A stretch of 54,946 nucleotides of DNA from Lingula anatina (taxonomy: Eukaryota > Brachiopoda > Lingulata > Lingulida > Lingulidae): assembly GCF_001039355.2 (NCBI RefSeq), contig NW_019776076.1, positions 1-54,946 on the forward strand. Direction: 5' to 3'. Below are positions 26,550 to 38,700 of the stretch, piece by piece (position 1 is the first letter of the stretch; every line of letters starts with the position of its first letter). The translations under genes were made by a program, and so were the position numbers. Below the pieces are notes generated by a model. It had not been told where the DNA came from. It saw only the letters and a list, made by a program, of their open reading frames with translations, and searched no databases.

Positions 26550-29500
26550 GGTGGGTGTGACCATCCCTTCATTGTGAAATTTCTTTCATTAAGCAAGATT
26601 TCATCAGCTGGACCTTACCACTGCTATCCCGTATCACAAGGTCTCTCCCCTCATATAGTATCACATTGAGTTGGTAGAAGGGATGTGATCTCAGTGCCGT
26701 GATATGTTTTTGGTGCTCAAGGCCATCCTGAAAAAATTAAAAATTACAATGCTTACTCAAAATAACAATAGGAACCAATATTTTCAGCAGTAGAACAAGT
26801 TTTTATTTCATTTTATTCATGCCTATGTCCATGCTGCCTTCACCCACAAGGTTAGTGCTAGATCAAAACCCACCATGGGCTGGCTTCACAACTATACTGG
26901 CAAGCTGAATATAGTACATTACTTTAAAATGTAGCATTTTACAAATCAATTTACAAAAACACATTGTGGACATGACATGTCCAGTTTATTAGTGATTCTC
27001 TATAAAACTACTGATAATGGATTATCAGTGGCATGCATGTATTTCCCTTCACTTAGTTACAACTCATGTTTCATGCATGCTTGTTAAACTAACTGACGGA
27101 ATACTTCCAAACAAAATCCTTAGTCTCAGAATTTACTGCAGTTCATAACATGTGGTCATGCAACCAATTAAATGTAGATGCAGTGTAACCTCTTTATCCA
27201 TTAAGTAAATGCATGGGTTATAATTAGCTGATTTAGACAAGTTACTCATGTACTGTCAAAGAAAAAAAAAGGTAGGGCAATGGGGAGGGGGGAGAGAGAG
27301 GAGGGCTCTTTAGCTCAATGTTATGCCCAAAGACAATGCAACTAAACTATGATCCAGATAAAGAAAATAAATGAACACTTTTATTTCTCTAAGGCATATC
27401 TCCTACATTTTGAGTGCTCATATGACTGGACATTGCTAAAACCAATTCCTTGACCAGTAACATGACGTGAAGAGGTTCACTCTCACAGTCTCACTTCAAA
27501 TGAAATATATTTAACATCAACAAAGATGATGTAGGGCTATCAAAATGAAGGGTTTGTATCATTCAGGTTAGTCAATGCAAGAAATAGCTTTAATTTTTTT
27601 TTAATTTATTCTATCATTTTTTTATAAATGGCATTCTGGTTGTCCAAAAACATTTTTCAGTACGGATGACTGTCATCCAATATTTAACCAAGCAATTGCC
27701 AAACTTAAGACAGAAATGCAATAAAACAAGCTGTCGAGGCAAACGGTTGATTGTGTCTACATGTATTGACTTCTCCAGGCACTTGAGATGTGAAGATCTA
27801 TTGGCAGTACTTGCGATCACACAGTGCCTTTCAATCAGGTTGCAACCACTCTGGCAGAATATCATAGAAAACAAGTGCAGCTTGGATGAAAACAGGGAAG
27901 CATGTATTCATATACAAACCATTGAATAAAATAAGAAAAATGGTGTGAAGCTGTTATGAACTTGCAAGCACTAAAATGTAGGCTTTAATAATTCTTTCCT
28001 AAAGACCGTTTTTATAGAAATGCTTCATGTTTTTTCAAAGTGATATCCTAAGGTATTATCCAGGCCCTTTATTCCTGCATAAAATGTTAAGGATATCAAA
28101 TTATATTACAGAAACAGAAGATTACTTCTAGGACCCAAAATATATTATCTTTTACCCTAGATTACTTTCATCCCTTTACATTATTGAATAACTAATCAAG
28201 GCATTCTCCTCACAAAACATGATTTTTTCCTGCATAAAAAATATTATCTGCTGCTCCTTTCCTATATTTTAATAATAAGGTATTGGTAGCAATGGCAGAT
28301 AATAGTGGAATGATGGAAAATAACAGATGGCTATTGTCACTTCTGCTTTTGAAGTCTTAATCTATAAATATAAAGTCAATAACAGACTTAAATGAATTTC
28401 AGTGAGAGGTACATCAACAAAAGAATAGCTTTGATTCAGATCCGCCTTCCTTTGAAATGAGCAACGTGATTATCCTCAAGATGTCGACCATGATTACTTT
28501 CCATAATTAGTTTTACAGTGCTGTGTTGTGCAAATGCATACAACAGTGATTCCTTGCTTTTTGCAATGACGCCATCTTATCTCCTTGAAACATGTCTCAA
28601 TGGTTTGCTTACAACAGAATGCTTTGGTTATCAAAAGCAATGTTGGGTAATCCCGTTTCTCAATGTTTTTTATTTTTTAATCTTAGAGCGCGTTCAGAAC
28701 AAGTTGATATGTGGACTTACAGATCCGTGGATCAAATACTTAAAAGCAAGCCAAATAACACTCTGCTGTGGCTGACCCCACTTAAAAGCAAGCCGCCTAA
28801 TCCCCTGATGGTCTCGTTGATTCCACATACGCCATTAAATGGATTAAATCTCAGCTCCATGATTTGATGCTAGGACCCTGCAGGAAGGCTGCTTGTGATA
28901 GCGGGGAGACCATCAGGTCTACAGGTCATCTGTTCTGAAGGCGCTCTAAGGCCTATAGATGGCATGGAGTGTTCCATCAAAGCCTTCCACTTTCAGCAAT
29001 CTGTTTTGAGCTATTGGCAACTTTAAAGCCCTGCACAGCTACTATGTGAGAGAATCACCTAATAGAAGCTTCGATCTTTGCATGACGTAGCCACAAACTT
29101 GTGAAAGTGCATTAGTCATCTGTATAGTAGTAATCTCAGTATGCTTGTGATGACCAGTTTTATGCTAAAGATGCACTGCATTTTGCTCTAACAAGAGAAA
29201 TGTCACTAAAATTAGAACTAGTTAAAATGCAAGCCGTGCACTATATGTGACATACAAAAGCATAATTATATTGCAGCGCAGCCGATTTGCTCTTGTTTGC
29301 TGCATAACTGAACTCTACAGCTGGTGATTCGGACAATGATGTTTTTAAAAAAATCAAAAATGGAATAAAAACATTGAATCCAAGTGCAGGAACATGACCA
29401 GGAATGATTTGGTGAGTGGGAGAAAACTGCAAATTTTTTTCCAGAAGACATTTATTTTGGCGGGTAAATCCTGTACTGAATACCTTTAAGTCTGAAAATA

Positions 29501-32500
29501 TTTCCAAGACAGCACATTATCCAAAACATCAAAATTTAAATTTTTGAATATTTATATATATATATGTTACAGCATATAAATATGCATCTCATTTCTATCA
29601 AACAGACAATATAGATTATACAGATATATTATTTTAGAGTGTGACCTAATCTACATTAGTTAGATATGAGACATAAAGTGGGTTCATTTCATACAAATAA
29701 TAATTGAGAGACCTGACGGAATGGATAGAAGGCATTCCCATGTACTAGTATTCACCTCTGGCCTAAATAAAAACTTCCTCTTCTATCAAACAAAAATACA
29801 GAAATATATTTTTACAAAATGATATATCATAAGTAGTCAATGGGAAACAAAATCTTCGACTAGGTTCCCATAAACTTATGGTAGCTAGCTGGATCAATCT
29901 AATTCTGAGGGGATTCTCGCTAAATTGCATTCAGTTTAAGCGGCTGAAATGTCTGTCAAACCCACTAATGCTGCTAGGGAGGATAATTAACTTTCGTGCA
30001 CGCTTAAACTAAATCGCGAAAAACCCCTTGGAGATAGATTGATCCTGCTAGTATGATAGCTAGGGTTTTGGAATGGACCCTCTGAGAGCAATAAAAGCTA
30101 ACCCTTTAGAATAATACTAATAATGAAACCACAGGGCTGACAGTCTTCTCTGATAGTGTATATGATCATCAATATAACAGAAATAAAGCAAAAGAATATG
30201 CTGATAAATAAAACCTTGCATTATGACCAACTGGACAGACTGGAGAGAACGTTAACTCTTGCACTTAATTGTCAAACAATTTCCTTCCCTGGAACATTTA
30301 ATCAAACTACAGTAACAGAACTTGGCACGATAATTAAACCAACTACCTGTTTGCAGGGGTCAGTCTCAGTTGTGTGGTCCTCCATAATAACACTGAGCTA
30401 GAACACTCACTCCTGCTGCAGTTTCTGTTTTGGTAGGTTGGAAGCCTAATTTACAGGTTGCAGAACCAGTTCCAGTAGTGAGTCACGTCTACGGTCAACA
30501 CCAGAAACTATCACAGTGACAGTGCAATGCGCACCAGACAATTCAAATATTAATAATTATGAGTAGCAGTGTTGGCTCCTATTCACAAACAGCTATATAT
30601 TTTACTGGCTGTGACTGTCATATTCTGTAGAACACTGTCAGTAGTCTGGAAGTGCTCCACCAACTAGTGCTTAGGTTGCTAACACGAAAGGTTTGTATAA
30701 AATTACAGTGCGCAGGCAATATCTTGTAAGAAGACAATGACAGTCGCTTTCTATCCATAAACAGAACTAGGTAAGACTGTGAATGTTGCATTCGCCTGCG
30801 GTGTGTGCAATTATTAAATCTCTCCTACATTTTTGCTACTCACTTAAATTATTCAAAAGATTAATATTGGCTTCCAGTGTCCTGGCATGAAATACAATGA
30901 TTTCAAAATACTTAGCAGATTTTCAAATCTGTCACTTTTAAAAGTCAAAACCTTACTTATTACTTGTAGTAACTGATATTTTTAGTTTAATCAGTGACAC
31001 TTAGTCAAAACTTAGTTTCATCATGCCATTTACCCATATTACATATTAATTCCTCTTCTAATATGGAAAATATTGCTGACAACCCTATGACTGCAGTGCA
31101 GGAAAGTGAGCTACGCAAAACTTGAAAGTATACAGTAATTCACCACAATTCTGACAGAGATTATTTAATTGCTTTTTCCTTTTAAAGGAAATATACAGTT
31201 GAGACCCACTAACTAAAATAATAACAATTGATCAAGAATCCCCGTCCACCCTGTCATATCAACTAGCTTAGGGCCAGGATAAAAGCATGGTTGTTTACAG
31301 AGATTCACAAGGATTTCTTCATGACATTCAGGGGAGCATATTTAATTTATACAGGGTCTTTGTCCCTGACTACATGGTGGCATAGCAACAACAGTAAGGG
31401 CTGCACTAAACTGATCTGAAATTATTGGATCAGAGCGACCCAACATTGACAGTCAACACTAGGTCGATCCTTCAGCATAAGGCATAAGCTGTGGCCCCAA
31501 TGTGAAATCATAAACACCCTCTTCATCCTCTGGACAAAAACATACAGTCTGACATCACTCAACTTCTGCGGCAATACACTGAAACCAATGAGTTACACCA
31601 TCTGATCCGACTGAAAGAAATGTGTGCGCCAATACCCAGCTGACAGAAATTCCCAAGTCAGTCATAGCGAGTACCATAAGCATCCATTTTCACCTCAAAA
31701 CAACCATCATTCACAGTAGTTTTGTAACATATCATTTCCAATCCCCTGTTAATAACTTGGACACGTCTGACTGTGAAATTGATAACAGAATCACATTTGC
31801 CAAAGTGCTTACATACTGGGACAATTGGTAATCAATACAATGATCCTTTTTTTTTTTTTTTGCAGGCAGAAAAAAAGAAAGGATATCAATTACTAGATTG
31901 CACTGAAAGTCACGTAAATCATCAGGCTTGAGGGTCTATATAACATATCCAACTCCCATCATATGTTCAATAAAATTGAAAAAATCACCACTAAATCCTG
32001 CAGACAATATGGTCAGAGTTAATTTTAAGCAAAAAGGTTTATCATAAAAAGAATATAAAAAGAATACTTTCCTTTAAATCATATTATAAATATATCATCC
32101 AGAACTACTGACTCAACTTTCCTCATGCGGTTAGAAATAAAATCAACATAGTTAAGAAAAAACACCTGCCACAGTACCTTCTTATATTATATTATATGAC
32201 CTGCATTCACAGCATAATCCCATGCACAAATACTCATGTTAGTTACTAATACCTGATCGCTTCTGATGGTGTTTTCATATTGTTAAAAATTTTGTTGAAA
32301 ATATTACAAATAATAACGAAATAAAGAAATAAATACAATTTTGGTAAATAAATGTTAGATTACATGTCAAAATGATAGTTAATGCATGAACCAATTTATC
32401 CCTAAGACTGAAAGATACTTACCAAAAATTTGGAAACTCGTGCATACCATTGCTGCAAGCATATATATAGCCATCAAGTCATTGTAGAATCCTTTTAATT

Positions 32501-35500
32501 AAAATCAAAGTCAATTTCTCCACTAATTTTATCAGATAAGTGTTTGGGTCACATGCAATTAAAACCACATACAATATCCTTTTTTGCATTATTTAACCAT
32601 CCTCTTCCATTTCATGCTGTAAAAACTTGTTTCTTGTGATAGGAAGAAATGGACTAGATAAAAAAGGTATCGCAAGAAATGACAAGATAAATAATTATAA
32701 CTGTGAAAAAGTCTTTTTCACATGTTAAAACGCTATGGTGGCAGAGATGTGACTCAAGGTAATTGAGATCATTATCAGCCCAATACTTTAAGGGCTTATT
32801 CCCAATAAAACTTGGCAGGGACTCCTGCTGAATGCAATCAGATTAACACGCCTCCTTGTTTCCAACATAGTCATATAATCACCAGCTTTTCTCTATTTAC
32901 TCAATGCCAAGAGGTATTTTAACTTTTTAAATGTTGTTCAACTGATTACACTCAGCATGAGTTGGATAGATCTCATATAAAAAGATAATTTCATTGGGAA
33001 TGGGGCCCTAAGGAGGAGGAGGAAGAGGAGGAGGAGGAGGAGGGAAGACCAGTTGACAGGGGTGGATTGAGGCCATCTTCTGGGTCTTCCAGAAGATGGC
33101 CATACTTTCAAGTTTACACTGACGGGTATCTAATTTTTTGTTTTATTTTTGGAAGACGGTCAAAAATGGAGAATGGATCAACAAAGATAATTTGGAAGAC
33201 TGTCTGTCACAAAATATCTCTGGATTCGCCCCTGGTTGATATGGCTTTCTTCCCATTGGTGGATGTTCTGGGTGTAATCCTGAAATTTCACCTTTCTATC
33301 AAAATAGCAAAGCTGATTATGACTAAAAATAAAGAGGAGAAAAAGTAAGGTTTAATGGAGAAAATTAGATTACATGTAACATAAGCTTTATAAGATTTTT
33401 TTTTCTTAACATGTCACCAATGGGTGCCACTTGGTAACAGCTTCTGTTTAAAACTTTGTAAGAAACTGTAAAGCTACACCTTACAACATCATGAAGATGT
33501 ATTGAGTGTCCATCTTGTAATTATCTATAGATCAAATCTGTCAAGCTTCATCTCCAAGGGAAAGTGAGTTAACTGTTTCTATTGATTCTATGAAAGTACT
33601 TTAGCTTTCCAGACACTGCAGCAGGCTAATGATCCAAACTGTAGTGACAGCAAGTGTTAAATGTTGCTTTCAATAGACATTCCTTTTACATAATAAAAAC
33701 AAAGAAAAAGAAACACAGATCAAATAACCATGCAAGTTTGATTAGAAAACAATGACATGTGTGTTTAGGCAGTGAAACCAAGTTTAATGTATCTTGTGGG
33801 TTGATTAGATTTTCTTTTTTACTTTTTTTTTCACATCCGTGTTCTACCAACTGAAGAGTGAAAAAACTATATTGCAGTAGCTTGCTTTTTCACAAGCTTG
33901 GATAAATAAAACAATGGGCTGTTGTCACAAACCATATTTTTTTGTTGAAACTTAAAACAAGATCTAGAGCATACAAGCAAAAGTTTACTCAAAAATTAAG
34001 ATCTAATTCAAGTCTGAAATAATAACAAAATGCAGGGCCTGTTCACTGCATATAAGAGAATACGTTTCATGCCCGTATGGGGTTAGCTTCATTTTAGTTT
34101 TATAATTGAAAACTTGTTGCAGACTAATCAATTTTCTTTCCTGTGCATTCTGTAACCACACCTCTCTTACCTGACTATCTACAATGGTAATTCCACTGTC
34201 TTGCTCCTCCATTTCCTTTACATTGATGTCTGCATTCAAGTTATTCAAGGCAGTGTCACTTGCGAACCTTCCTTTTATCATCGCATCAGCACCTCCGGCA
34301 GGTTTATCACGGCTTAAATTGTTCCCAGTATAAATCTCAGAGGGATCAATAGACTCAGCAGTTCTTACTGGCACAGTACTTTCAAGAGCTGGTTTCCCGA
34401 GATCTGTCCTACTGTTACTGTGTAAATGTCGTTTCAAGTCATGGTCCGAGACGTTAGGCTGGCTCTGGGAAAACTGCTTGCCTAGTTTTTTAGGCTTTGT
34501 TTTGTCTTTGTCTTTGTATCCAGGGCGCAGTTTCTTGAAACTGCTCCAGATTCTTTGCCTTTTGCTTTTTTTCAGCGGAGATGCTCTGTCTTCGAAACCA
34601 TTAATTCCCCCTTGCTCATTTTCTGGAGAACCTAGAAAGATGGATAGTAAATAGTTCTTCTTAATGAATTGAATCAGATATGAAATAATGCCAAGTTGAA
34701 ATACAATTAACCTTTTGAGATTCAAGGTTAATCCATAAACATATATATGTGAACATCACCAGGATGCTTTCATGTTGAGATCGTCCTTTTAATTATTCAG
34801 TCCATGTCCTTCACTACAATGCCTGTCTTATCTTGGCAGGGCATCTACCCATCACTGGCTATTACTTGTATAAATGAAGACTGCTGCAGTGATAACAATG
34901 GGTTGGTATTCTGGTTTGACAAAGTGGAAAGCAAATTTAATTTTGCAATTAAATGCACTATAATATAATAATATTCATTTCTTATGTAGCACATGCCATT
35001 AATATACATACAGGCCCATAACCAGCAATTTCGGGGGGGGGGGTCTTTTTCTTAAAAGGTGGACCTTTTACCATGAAACCTTCATATACCTAGTAATTTT
35101 ACCCAGAGGGGACCTTTTCCCAGCAAAAACGGATGTTCTTCAAACCCTTCGAACCATCCCTGGCTATGAGCCTAACATCTTAAGGTGCTTTATAGGTATA
35201 TAGTATAGGATTCTTAAAGGATTTGTGATGTCATGGCTTGAACAAAGCATATCCTTCAAAAAACATAACCAACTACTGTAATGATTTCTTTATCAAAATA
35301 GACAATTGGAAGTTCATTTTAAAAGCTTTAAAATGCACCCTTTTGGCTAGGTCTATTATAAGTCTTTATTTTCTTCCCATGTATTTTGGCCATTCTGAGG
35401 ACATTAGAGGTTAGAGGCACTTAAAAAACAAGTAGTCAGTAATCAAAAATATCTGCCTTACCTTTACACCTGCACTAAGGTAAATATATACCAAAACACC

Positions 35501-35775
35501 ATTTAACCAATGCCTCCATTTTTCATATTTACTGTTGACATTTTACTGTTGACATATTCTGTTACTACTGGTATAGAGGGATGCAGCTAGGCAAATGCTA
35601 GTATGAGAGCTGCCGTGGAAAAATTTAAATAAAACAACAAATTTAAAGCTAATTACTTACAAATACCAGAATCAGAAAACCTCTTGAGGTGCTGCATTTT
35701 TTCAGGACCTGTAACAAATTGGGATTCATCCCAATGCTTCTTTTCCCTATAGCTTGAGTACAATCTTCTAGCCAT
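11851..35775 (-). CDS. MCTP: Multiple C2 and transmembrane domain protein (MCTP), complete, 21 exons, 909 aa
   Basis: ER-associated Ca2+/lipid-binding C2 protein family. Exons: 35775-35661, 34631-34171, 26727-26619, 24766-24544, 24128-24020, 22530-22489, 19658-19470, 18438-18311, 18093-17907, 17402-17348, 16981-16840, 15999-15897, 15694-15593, 15298-15224, 14966-14847, 14378-14250, 13853-13803, 13496-13390, 13131-13022, 12490-12393, 11925-11851. All junctions are GT-AG and in phase; total 2,730 nt. Residues about 39-192 are a basic, Ser-rich region with FSQSQPN. C2A (~209-325) has GTSDPYVKF and [12 protein letters not shown]2B (~378-500) has [10 protein letters not shown] and VWDKD. C2C (~534-655) has [11 protein letters not shown] and VYDEDRD. 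Most Ca2+-coordinating Asp positions are therefore kept. Membrane spans lie at ~720-745 and ~826-848. [11 protein letters not shown] and [11 protein letters not shown] match the vertebrate C-terminus, and the tail is basic (SGRKKRE). The start ATG has A at -3, G at +4 and an in-frame TGA 12 nt upstream. Vertebrate MCTP1 or MCTP2 orthology is not resolved. Confidence 0.95.
12678..12902. mobile_element. 225-bp MITE in MCTP intron 19, TAA target duplication
   Basis: Flanked by TAA at 12,675-12,677 and 12,903-12,905. The termini are GACCCCATTCCC and (reverse strand) GGGTGCATTCCC. A near-identical copy is at 42,223-42,446. Inner arms carry inverted GATCGATCTA-like sequence, and the core is GGGTAATTAACTATG. 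PIF/Harbinger-like by its target site. Confidence 0.85.
14423..14563. mobile_element. CAGGCC-terminus MITE, present in copy B only
   Basis: Starts CAGGCCTGCAGTCAGCAA and ends CTGGCTACGGGCCTG, matching the elements at 42,946-43,113 and 35,011-35,174. Copy A has only a short unrelated sequence at the same point (near 1,016). No clean target duplication remains at this copy. It lies in the intron between exons 15 and 16. Confidence 0.8.
15361..15429. repeat. (CA)n microsatellite, copy B
   Basis: An uninterrupted CA run in the intron between exons 13 and 14, longer than its copy A counterpart at 2,393-2,435. Confidence 0.95.
16270..16454. mobile_element. 185-bp MITE, copy B, TTA target duplication
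   Basis: Same element as 3,304-3,488 at the same intron position. TTA lies at 16,267-16,269 and 16,455-16,457. The termini GAATGCATTCAGAACA and (reverse strand) GAACACATTCAGAACA are better preserved here than in copy A. Confidence 0.75.
18481..18614. other. Complex rearranged patch unique to copy B
   Basis: Copy A has about 200 bp of ordinary intron here (5,521-5,721). Copy B instead has three parts. The first is a second tandem GAAATTACTT. The second is 22 bases (18,490-18,511) that are the exact reverse complement of copy A 5,544-5,565. The third is about 105 bases matching a MITE end and its flank at 3,446-3,548 (copy A) or 16,412-16,514 (copy B). The collinear intron resumes at ATATTTGTTTAC. 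Junctions share short matches (ACCAT; CC). It lies in the intron between MCTP exons 7 and 8, so coding is unaffected. Confidence 0.85.
19090..19264. mobile_element. 175-bp foldback MITE, copy B
   Basis: Counterpart of 6,192-6,366, with inverted ends built on ATTCAGAATAGGGGACTAAC. No target duplication is clear. Confidence 0.75.
21134..21204. repeat. n followed by CGA tract and 14-bp-arm palindrome
   Basis: After the n the sequence starts in a CGG/CGA tract, then the palindrome (arms TATGTACAGACACA) that also occurs at 9,074-9,103. Copy B homology stops at 21,133. The contig to the right therefore begins inside the dispersed repeat, and the missing piece probably resembles 8,233-9,020. Confidence 0.75.
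21205..22488 (-). other. MCTP intron 6 interior, no gene seen
   Basis: Non-coding sequence between exon 6 (22,530-22,489) and exon 7 (19,658). It contains an AT-rich palindromic stretch near 21,778-21,800. No conserved coding segment or recognised transposon was seen. Confidence 0.5.
22531..24019 (-). other. MCTP intron 5, no gene seen
   Basis: The intron between exons 5 and 6. There is a poly-C run near 22,571 and a short tandem GGGAAACTGAAATAAAAAAT near 23,138-23,195. No coding or mobile element was recognised. The 5' splice site (GTGTGTGTGTGTTTG) lies inside a short GT repeat. Confidence 0.5.
24200..24311. repeat. (AAAT)n repeat
   Basis: A long AAAT run degrading into AAAAT and AAAG units, in the MCTP intron between exons 4 and 5. 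Confidence 0.95.
24846..24923. repeat. Compound (GT)n(GA)n microsatellite
   Basis: A GT run followed by GATGA and a GA run. It is 80 bp upstream (in transcription) of MCTP exon 4. Confidence 0.95.
25111..25346. mobile_element. 236-bp near-palindromic MITE, TAA target duplication
   Basis: Flanked by TAA at 25,108-25,110 and 25,347-25,349. The termini are GACTCCGCTCACATGGAAAG and (reverse strand) GGCTTCATTCACATGGAAAG. The element is mostly two arms of about 90 bp folding on each other, with inner arms built on CGCGGTATCTTGTAATCA. PIF/Harbinger-like by terminus and target. It lies in MCTP intron 3. Confidence 0.9.
25864..26031. mobile_element. 168-bp hAT-like MITE, GAAGA target duplication
   Basis: Starts CAGGGGCGGATCTGGAG and ends ATCCGCCCCTG. 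It is flanked on both sides by GAAGA (25,859-25,863; 26,032-26,036). Same family as 33,057-33,234 (opposite orientation) and 8,513-8,680. It lies in MCTP intron 3. Confidence 0.9.
26479..26545. repeat. Compound (GT)n(GA)n microsatellite
   Basis: A GT run passing directly into a GA run, 74 bp downstream (in transcription) of MCTP exon 3. It has the same motif order as 24,846-24,923. Confidence 0.95.
28686..28946. mobile_element. 261-bp MITE with GAGCGCGTTCAGAAC ends
   Basis: Termini are GAGCGCGTTCAGAACA and (reverse strand) GAGCGCCTTCAGAACA, bounded by TTA on the left and TAA on the right. Internal inverted CCTGATGGTCTC (28,804) and GAGACCATCAGG (28,906). Related at the ends to the 185-bp elements at 3,304 and 16,270. 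Confidence 0.75.
29861..30085. mobile_element. ~225-bp MITE related to the 12,678 and 43,495 elements
   Basis: The ends are imperfect inverted repeats containing TAGCTAGCTGGATCAATCTA and, at the right, its diverged complement. The core GGATAATTAACTTTCGTGC resembles those of the elements at 12,678, 42,223 and 43,495. The exact ends are uncertain. Confidence 0.65.
32792..33008. mobile_element. 217-bp MITE, TAA target duplication
   Basis: TAA lies at 32,789-32,791 and 33,009-33,011. The ends are GGGCTTATTCCCAAT and (reverse strand) GGGCCCCATTCCCAAT. The interior (TATAATCACCAGCTTTTCTC) matches the broken outer element at 42,191-43,144. It is followed by a GGA-rich run (33,010-33,045). Confidence 0.85.
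33057..33234. mobile_element. 178-bp hAT-like MITE, GTTGA target duplication
   Basis: Starts CAGGGGTGGATTGAGG and ends GGATTCGCCCCTG. It is flanked by GTTGA at 33,052-33,056 and 33,235-33,239. It is an inverted copy of the 25,864-26,031 family. Confidence 0.9.
35011..35174. mobile_element. CAGGCCC-terminus MITE
   Basis: Starts CAGGCCCATAACCAGCAATT and ends CTGGCTATGAGCCTA. The flanks ACATA and ACATC resemble a decayed 5-bp target duplication. Family members are at 14,423-14,563 and 42,946-43,113. It lies in MCTP intron 1. Confidence 0.75.
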
Positions 35776-38700
35776 TGTGGCTTTTCAAGCTTGGTACATC
35801 AATTGAAATCAAAATTTACTGGCTGTGGTCTTTTTAAAATGCCATGCTCCAGACCTGACTATCTCTGGCTATAATGAATTTTTCGTTTAACAAGTCCTTC
35901 ACATTCATCCTGAAATAGAATATAATCCAATGTTTTTTTTTTCAAATAGAAAATGGTGCTATTTCCGTTTTTGATTCTGCACAGAATATTACATTTTTAG
36001 AGATGTTTTCGACTTTCTGCCATCACTGCTGAATTCATCCAACATGATTACTGTCAGTTCCCTGTCCCTGGTGGCCAGGCTAAACATTCATTTTCAGCGC
36101 AGGATGTTCTGAGATATAATGGCACCCTGATGAAAACATAGAGCTAAATATGCAGTCTTTTTTCCCCTATTCTTGTCATGCACTATCAGTGTGAAGACAA
36201 AATTTTTCTGCCTGCCACGCTAAGCATCCCACATAAATATATGTACTAGTAAGTAGTTAGTTATATGTAAATCCTACAGGATTCATAGCTTCATTTAAAG
36301 CTGTCTTTCCTGAACCAAACATCATATACACACTTTGTTCATCTGGATAAGCCATTATAATAATATATTTCCTGGCATATACAGGCTTAATTTAATAAAA
36401 AAATTTCTGAAGCTAATCAATAGATGTGTCAATTGGATATAAATTTCATGAAGCTGTCTGATTAACTTTGTGCATATCAGAGAGTGCATCATATATCACT
36501 TTCCAAATATAATTCCTTAATTGGTTTTTGTCAAAGCCTTCCCTATCAATTATGCACATATTCCTAATGTACTTTGGAATTAGCCCTTATCTTTTTTTTC
36601 TGTTAAATTACAAAATACATATATGATATTTCCAGCTATCAAATATTTGTCAGACAGATCATCTAAAGGCAAACCTCAACTCTACAGCTTAATACAGAGT
36701 TTGCTTCCAAGATTCCTGGTTTACTTTTCAAAATCCCTTCAAGCACAATTGTTAAGAACATGGTAAAGAAAAAAAAATGCACTACCCTTTAAAAGTACAT
36801 TGTCTACTTAATTAGTCAAGCCATTTGGCACATTTAGAATCAAAAGGGGAATTGTTATTACTAGTACATTACAAATTAATTTTCAGGACAGCAAACAAAA
36901 CTTTCCAAATTCTATCATATGTGCTGGCATGTCTTAGAATATATTTTGTTATAAAATTCTTAGAACAGGTAGATAAATGGTACTTGATTCAATAGATTGT
37001 GATACTATTTTTATATATAGAAAGTATGAGGCACAAAAATTGTGATTGCTATCCCCAATTGTTTTAAGTACAGCACATCTAATGCAATTAAGAAGCAATT
37101 CAACCACACTGCCATAAAGATACATTGCAGGAGAAAGTCAATCCCTGTGACATATATAAAATCATAAGTATCAGTTTCAAACACAAAACAGTCCACATGA
37201 AAAAATCTATCTCTCAATCAGTTGAACAAACTTGATAACTGCATTGCCATGTTTTTCAAATTTTAAATTTCTAGTCATGAAGCACAGAGAGAGTAGGCAG
37301 GAATTAGCTGTGCAAAAAGCTGTGCAAATATCACTTTTCAGAGAAAAAATGTAATGGAATTCAGCTGTATTTCTTTACACCAAACTGTCTGATAAACTAT
37401 AGTGGCATTTAGTTGGGTTCAGTGGCAATGATTTGATTTAAGTACTCACTATGCATCTTTAATGTTGAAAGCCTTTTATATACGGTCAGGAGATTTCTAT
37501 TCTGGAGTAAAAATATCTCTCATATATTATTCTGCTAAAGTAACAGCAAAAAGTAACTAACTGATGTGCTACATATTATACATTTGCTACAGAAGCATAT
37601 GTAGCTGCAAAAAATTATGTAACTAAACAGTTTCATTCACTTGCAGTAAGATCAAAATGTAATATGCTGTCAGTTTCAGATATTAATCAGTCATTATTTA
37701 AATAAAACTTATAATTAAGAGTTTTGAAAATGGCCTCAAAAAGATAATGTTTGTGGTCTTTGCAAAATTGGGGCACCTCCCCTATTGTTTAGCAGGCCAA
37801 TAGTTGAAAAAAAATATTTGAATTCAAAATCTTTAACCTTGTTAGACTAATTCCCCACACATAAAACTCAAAATGTGAAAAAATATCAGAGTAATCTGAA
37901 GGAACCCAGAACATATGGTTGAAATGAGAAGCAATGAACCATGTAATAACCAGCTTTCTTGCAGTTTTCCACATGGTATACATTTCATAGCTTGTGCTTT
38001 GAACCCATATGTATAAACCTAATCACTGCTGTTCTTTTAACCTGGGGTGGCTAATATAAGGCTTTTACCCAAGGCAGTACCGAACAATATAAAACAAGGG
38101 ACATGCATTAGCCTGTGTTACAATCTTAAATGAGTTTTCCTTCCAGGCAAGGCTTTCCCCAGAGAGCTGTCCTGCTATTATCTGAACAGCCATTAGCCTC
38201 AACAGTGGGCCTATATTTCCAAAGACAGCTTACAAATTTTTGGGTTGGTTGGTTGGTTGGTCTTCCTTGGGTTGGTTTCCCTGTAAATCAATGACCCAAT
38301 TACAAATTCACATTTTGGACTCTGGCGTCTGCTGTACCCCAAATCCTGGGGAAACCCCTGCTTTCAGAGATAGATAACTTTACATAGTCCTGGCTAGTGG
38401 TGAGATACTCATATACAATACTGTACATCTGGTGCATGAGCAGGGTGGACTAGTCATTATTAAGGCAGTCACTCAACCTTAACAGATAAAGGGCAGGAAA
38501 AAAATACCCATGTTCTTTATTCAGATTAGATGACCTTGTGTCCATATGCTAGGAAATACTGAATAAATATCAGTGACACTTATCATTTTGGCCATCTTGG
38601 ATTATAACTGTATGTCTCTAGCCTATCAGTGATCAATATTCTTGTGTCTATCAATTTCAATTTTGGTGAACCACTCCATTCTTATTATGAAATATTGAAC

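Larger units (their letters stand above)
26728..34170 (-). other. MCTP intron 2 (7.4 kb), mostly MITEs and unique DNA
   Basis: Exon 2 ends on a codon boundary and exon 3 starts on one, so an unseen phase-0 exon inside is possible, but none was recognised. Four mobile elements are listed separately. The remaining sequence, including 27,600-28,600 and 30,100-32,700, shows only short frames without family resemblance. Confidence 0.55.

Noticed and set aside
27614-27929. Overlapping ~87-codon frames on both strands in MCTP intron 2
   Set aside because: No conserved motif, no convincing splice context, and mutual overlap on opposite strands. Probably chance.
34632-34725. Start codon at 34,725 for the MCTP exon 2 frame
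   Set aside because: The upstream part ([12 protein letters not shown] and on) is hydrophobic intron translation. A good acceptor at 34,632 and an in-phase exon 1 explain the real protein.
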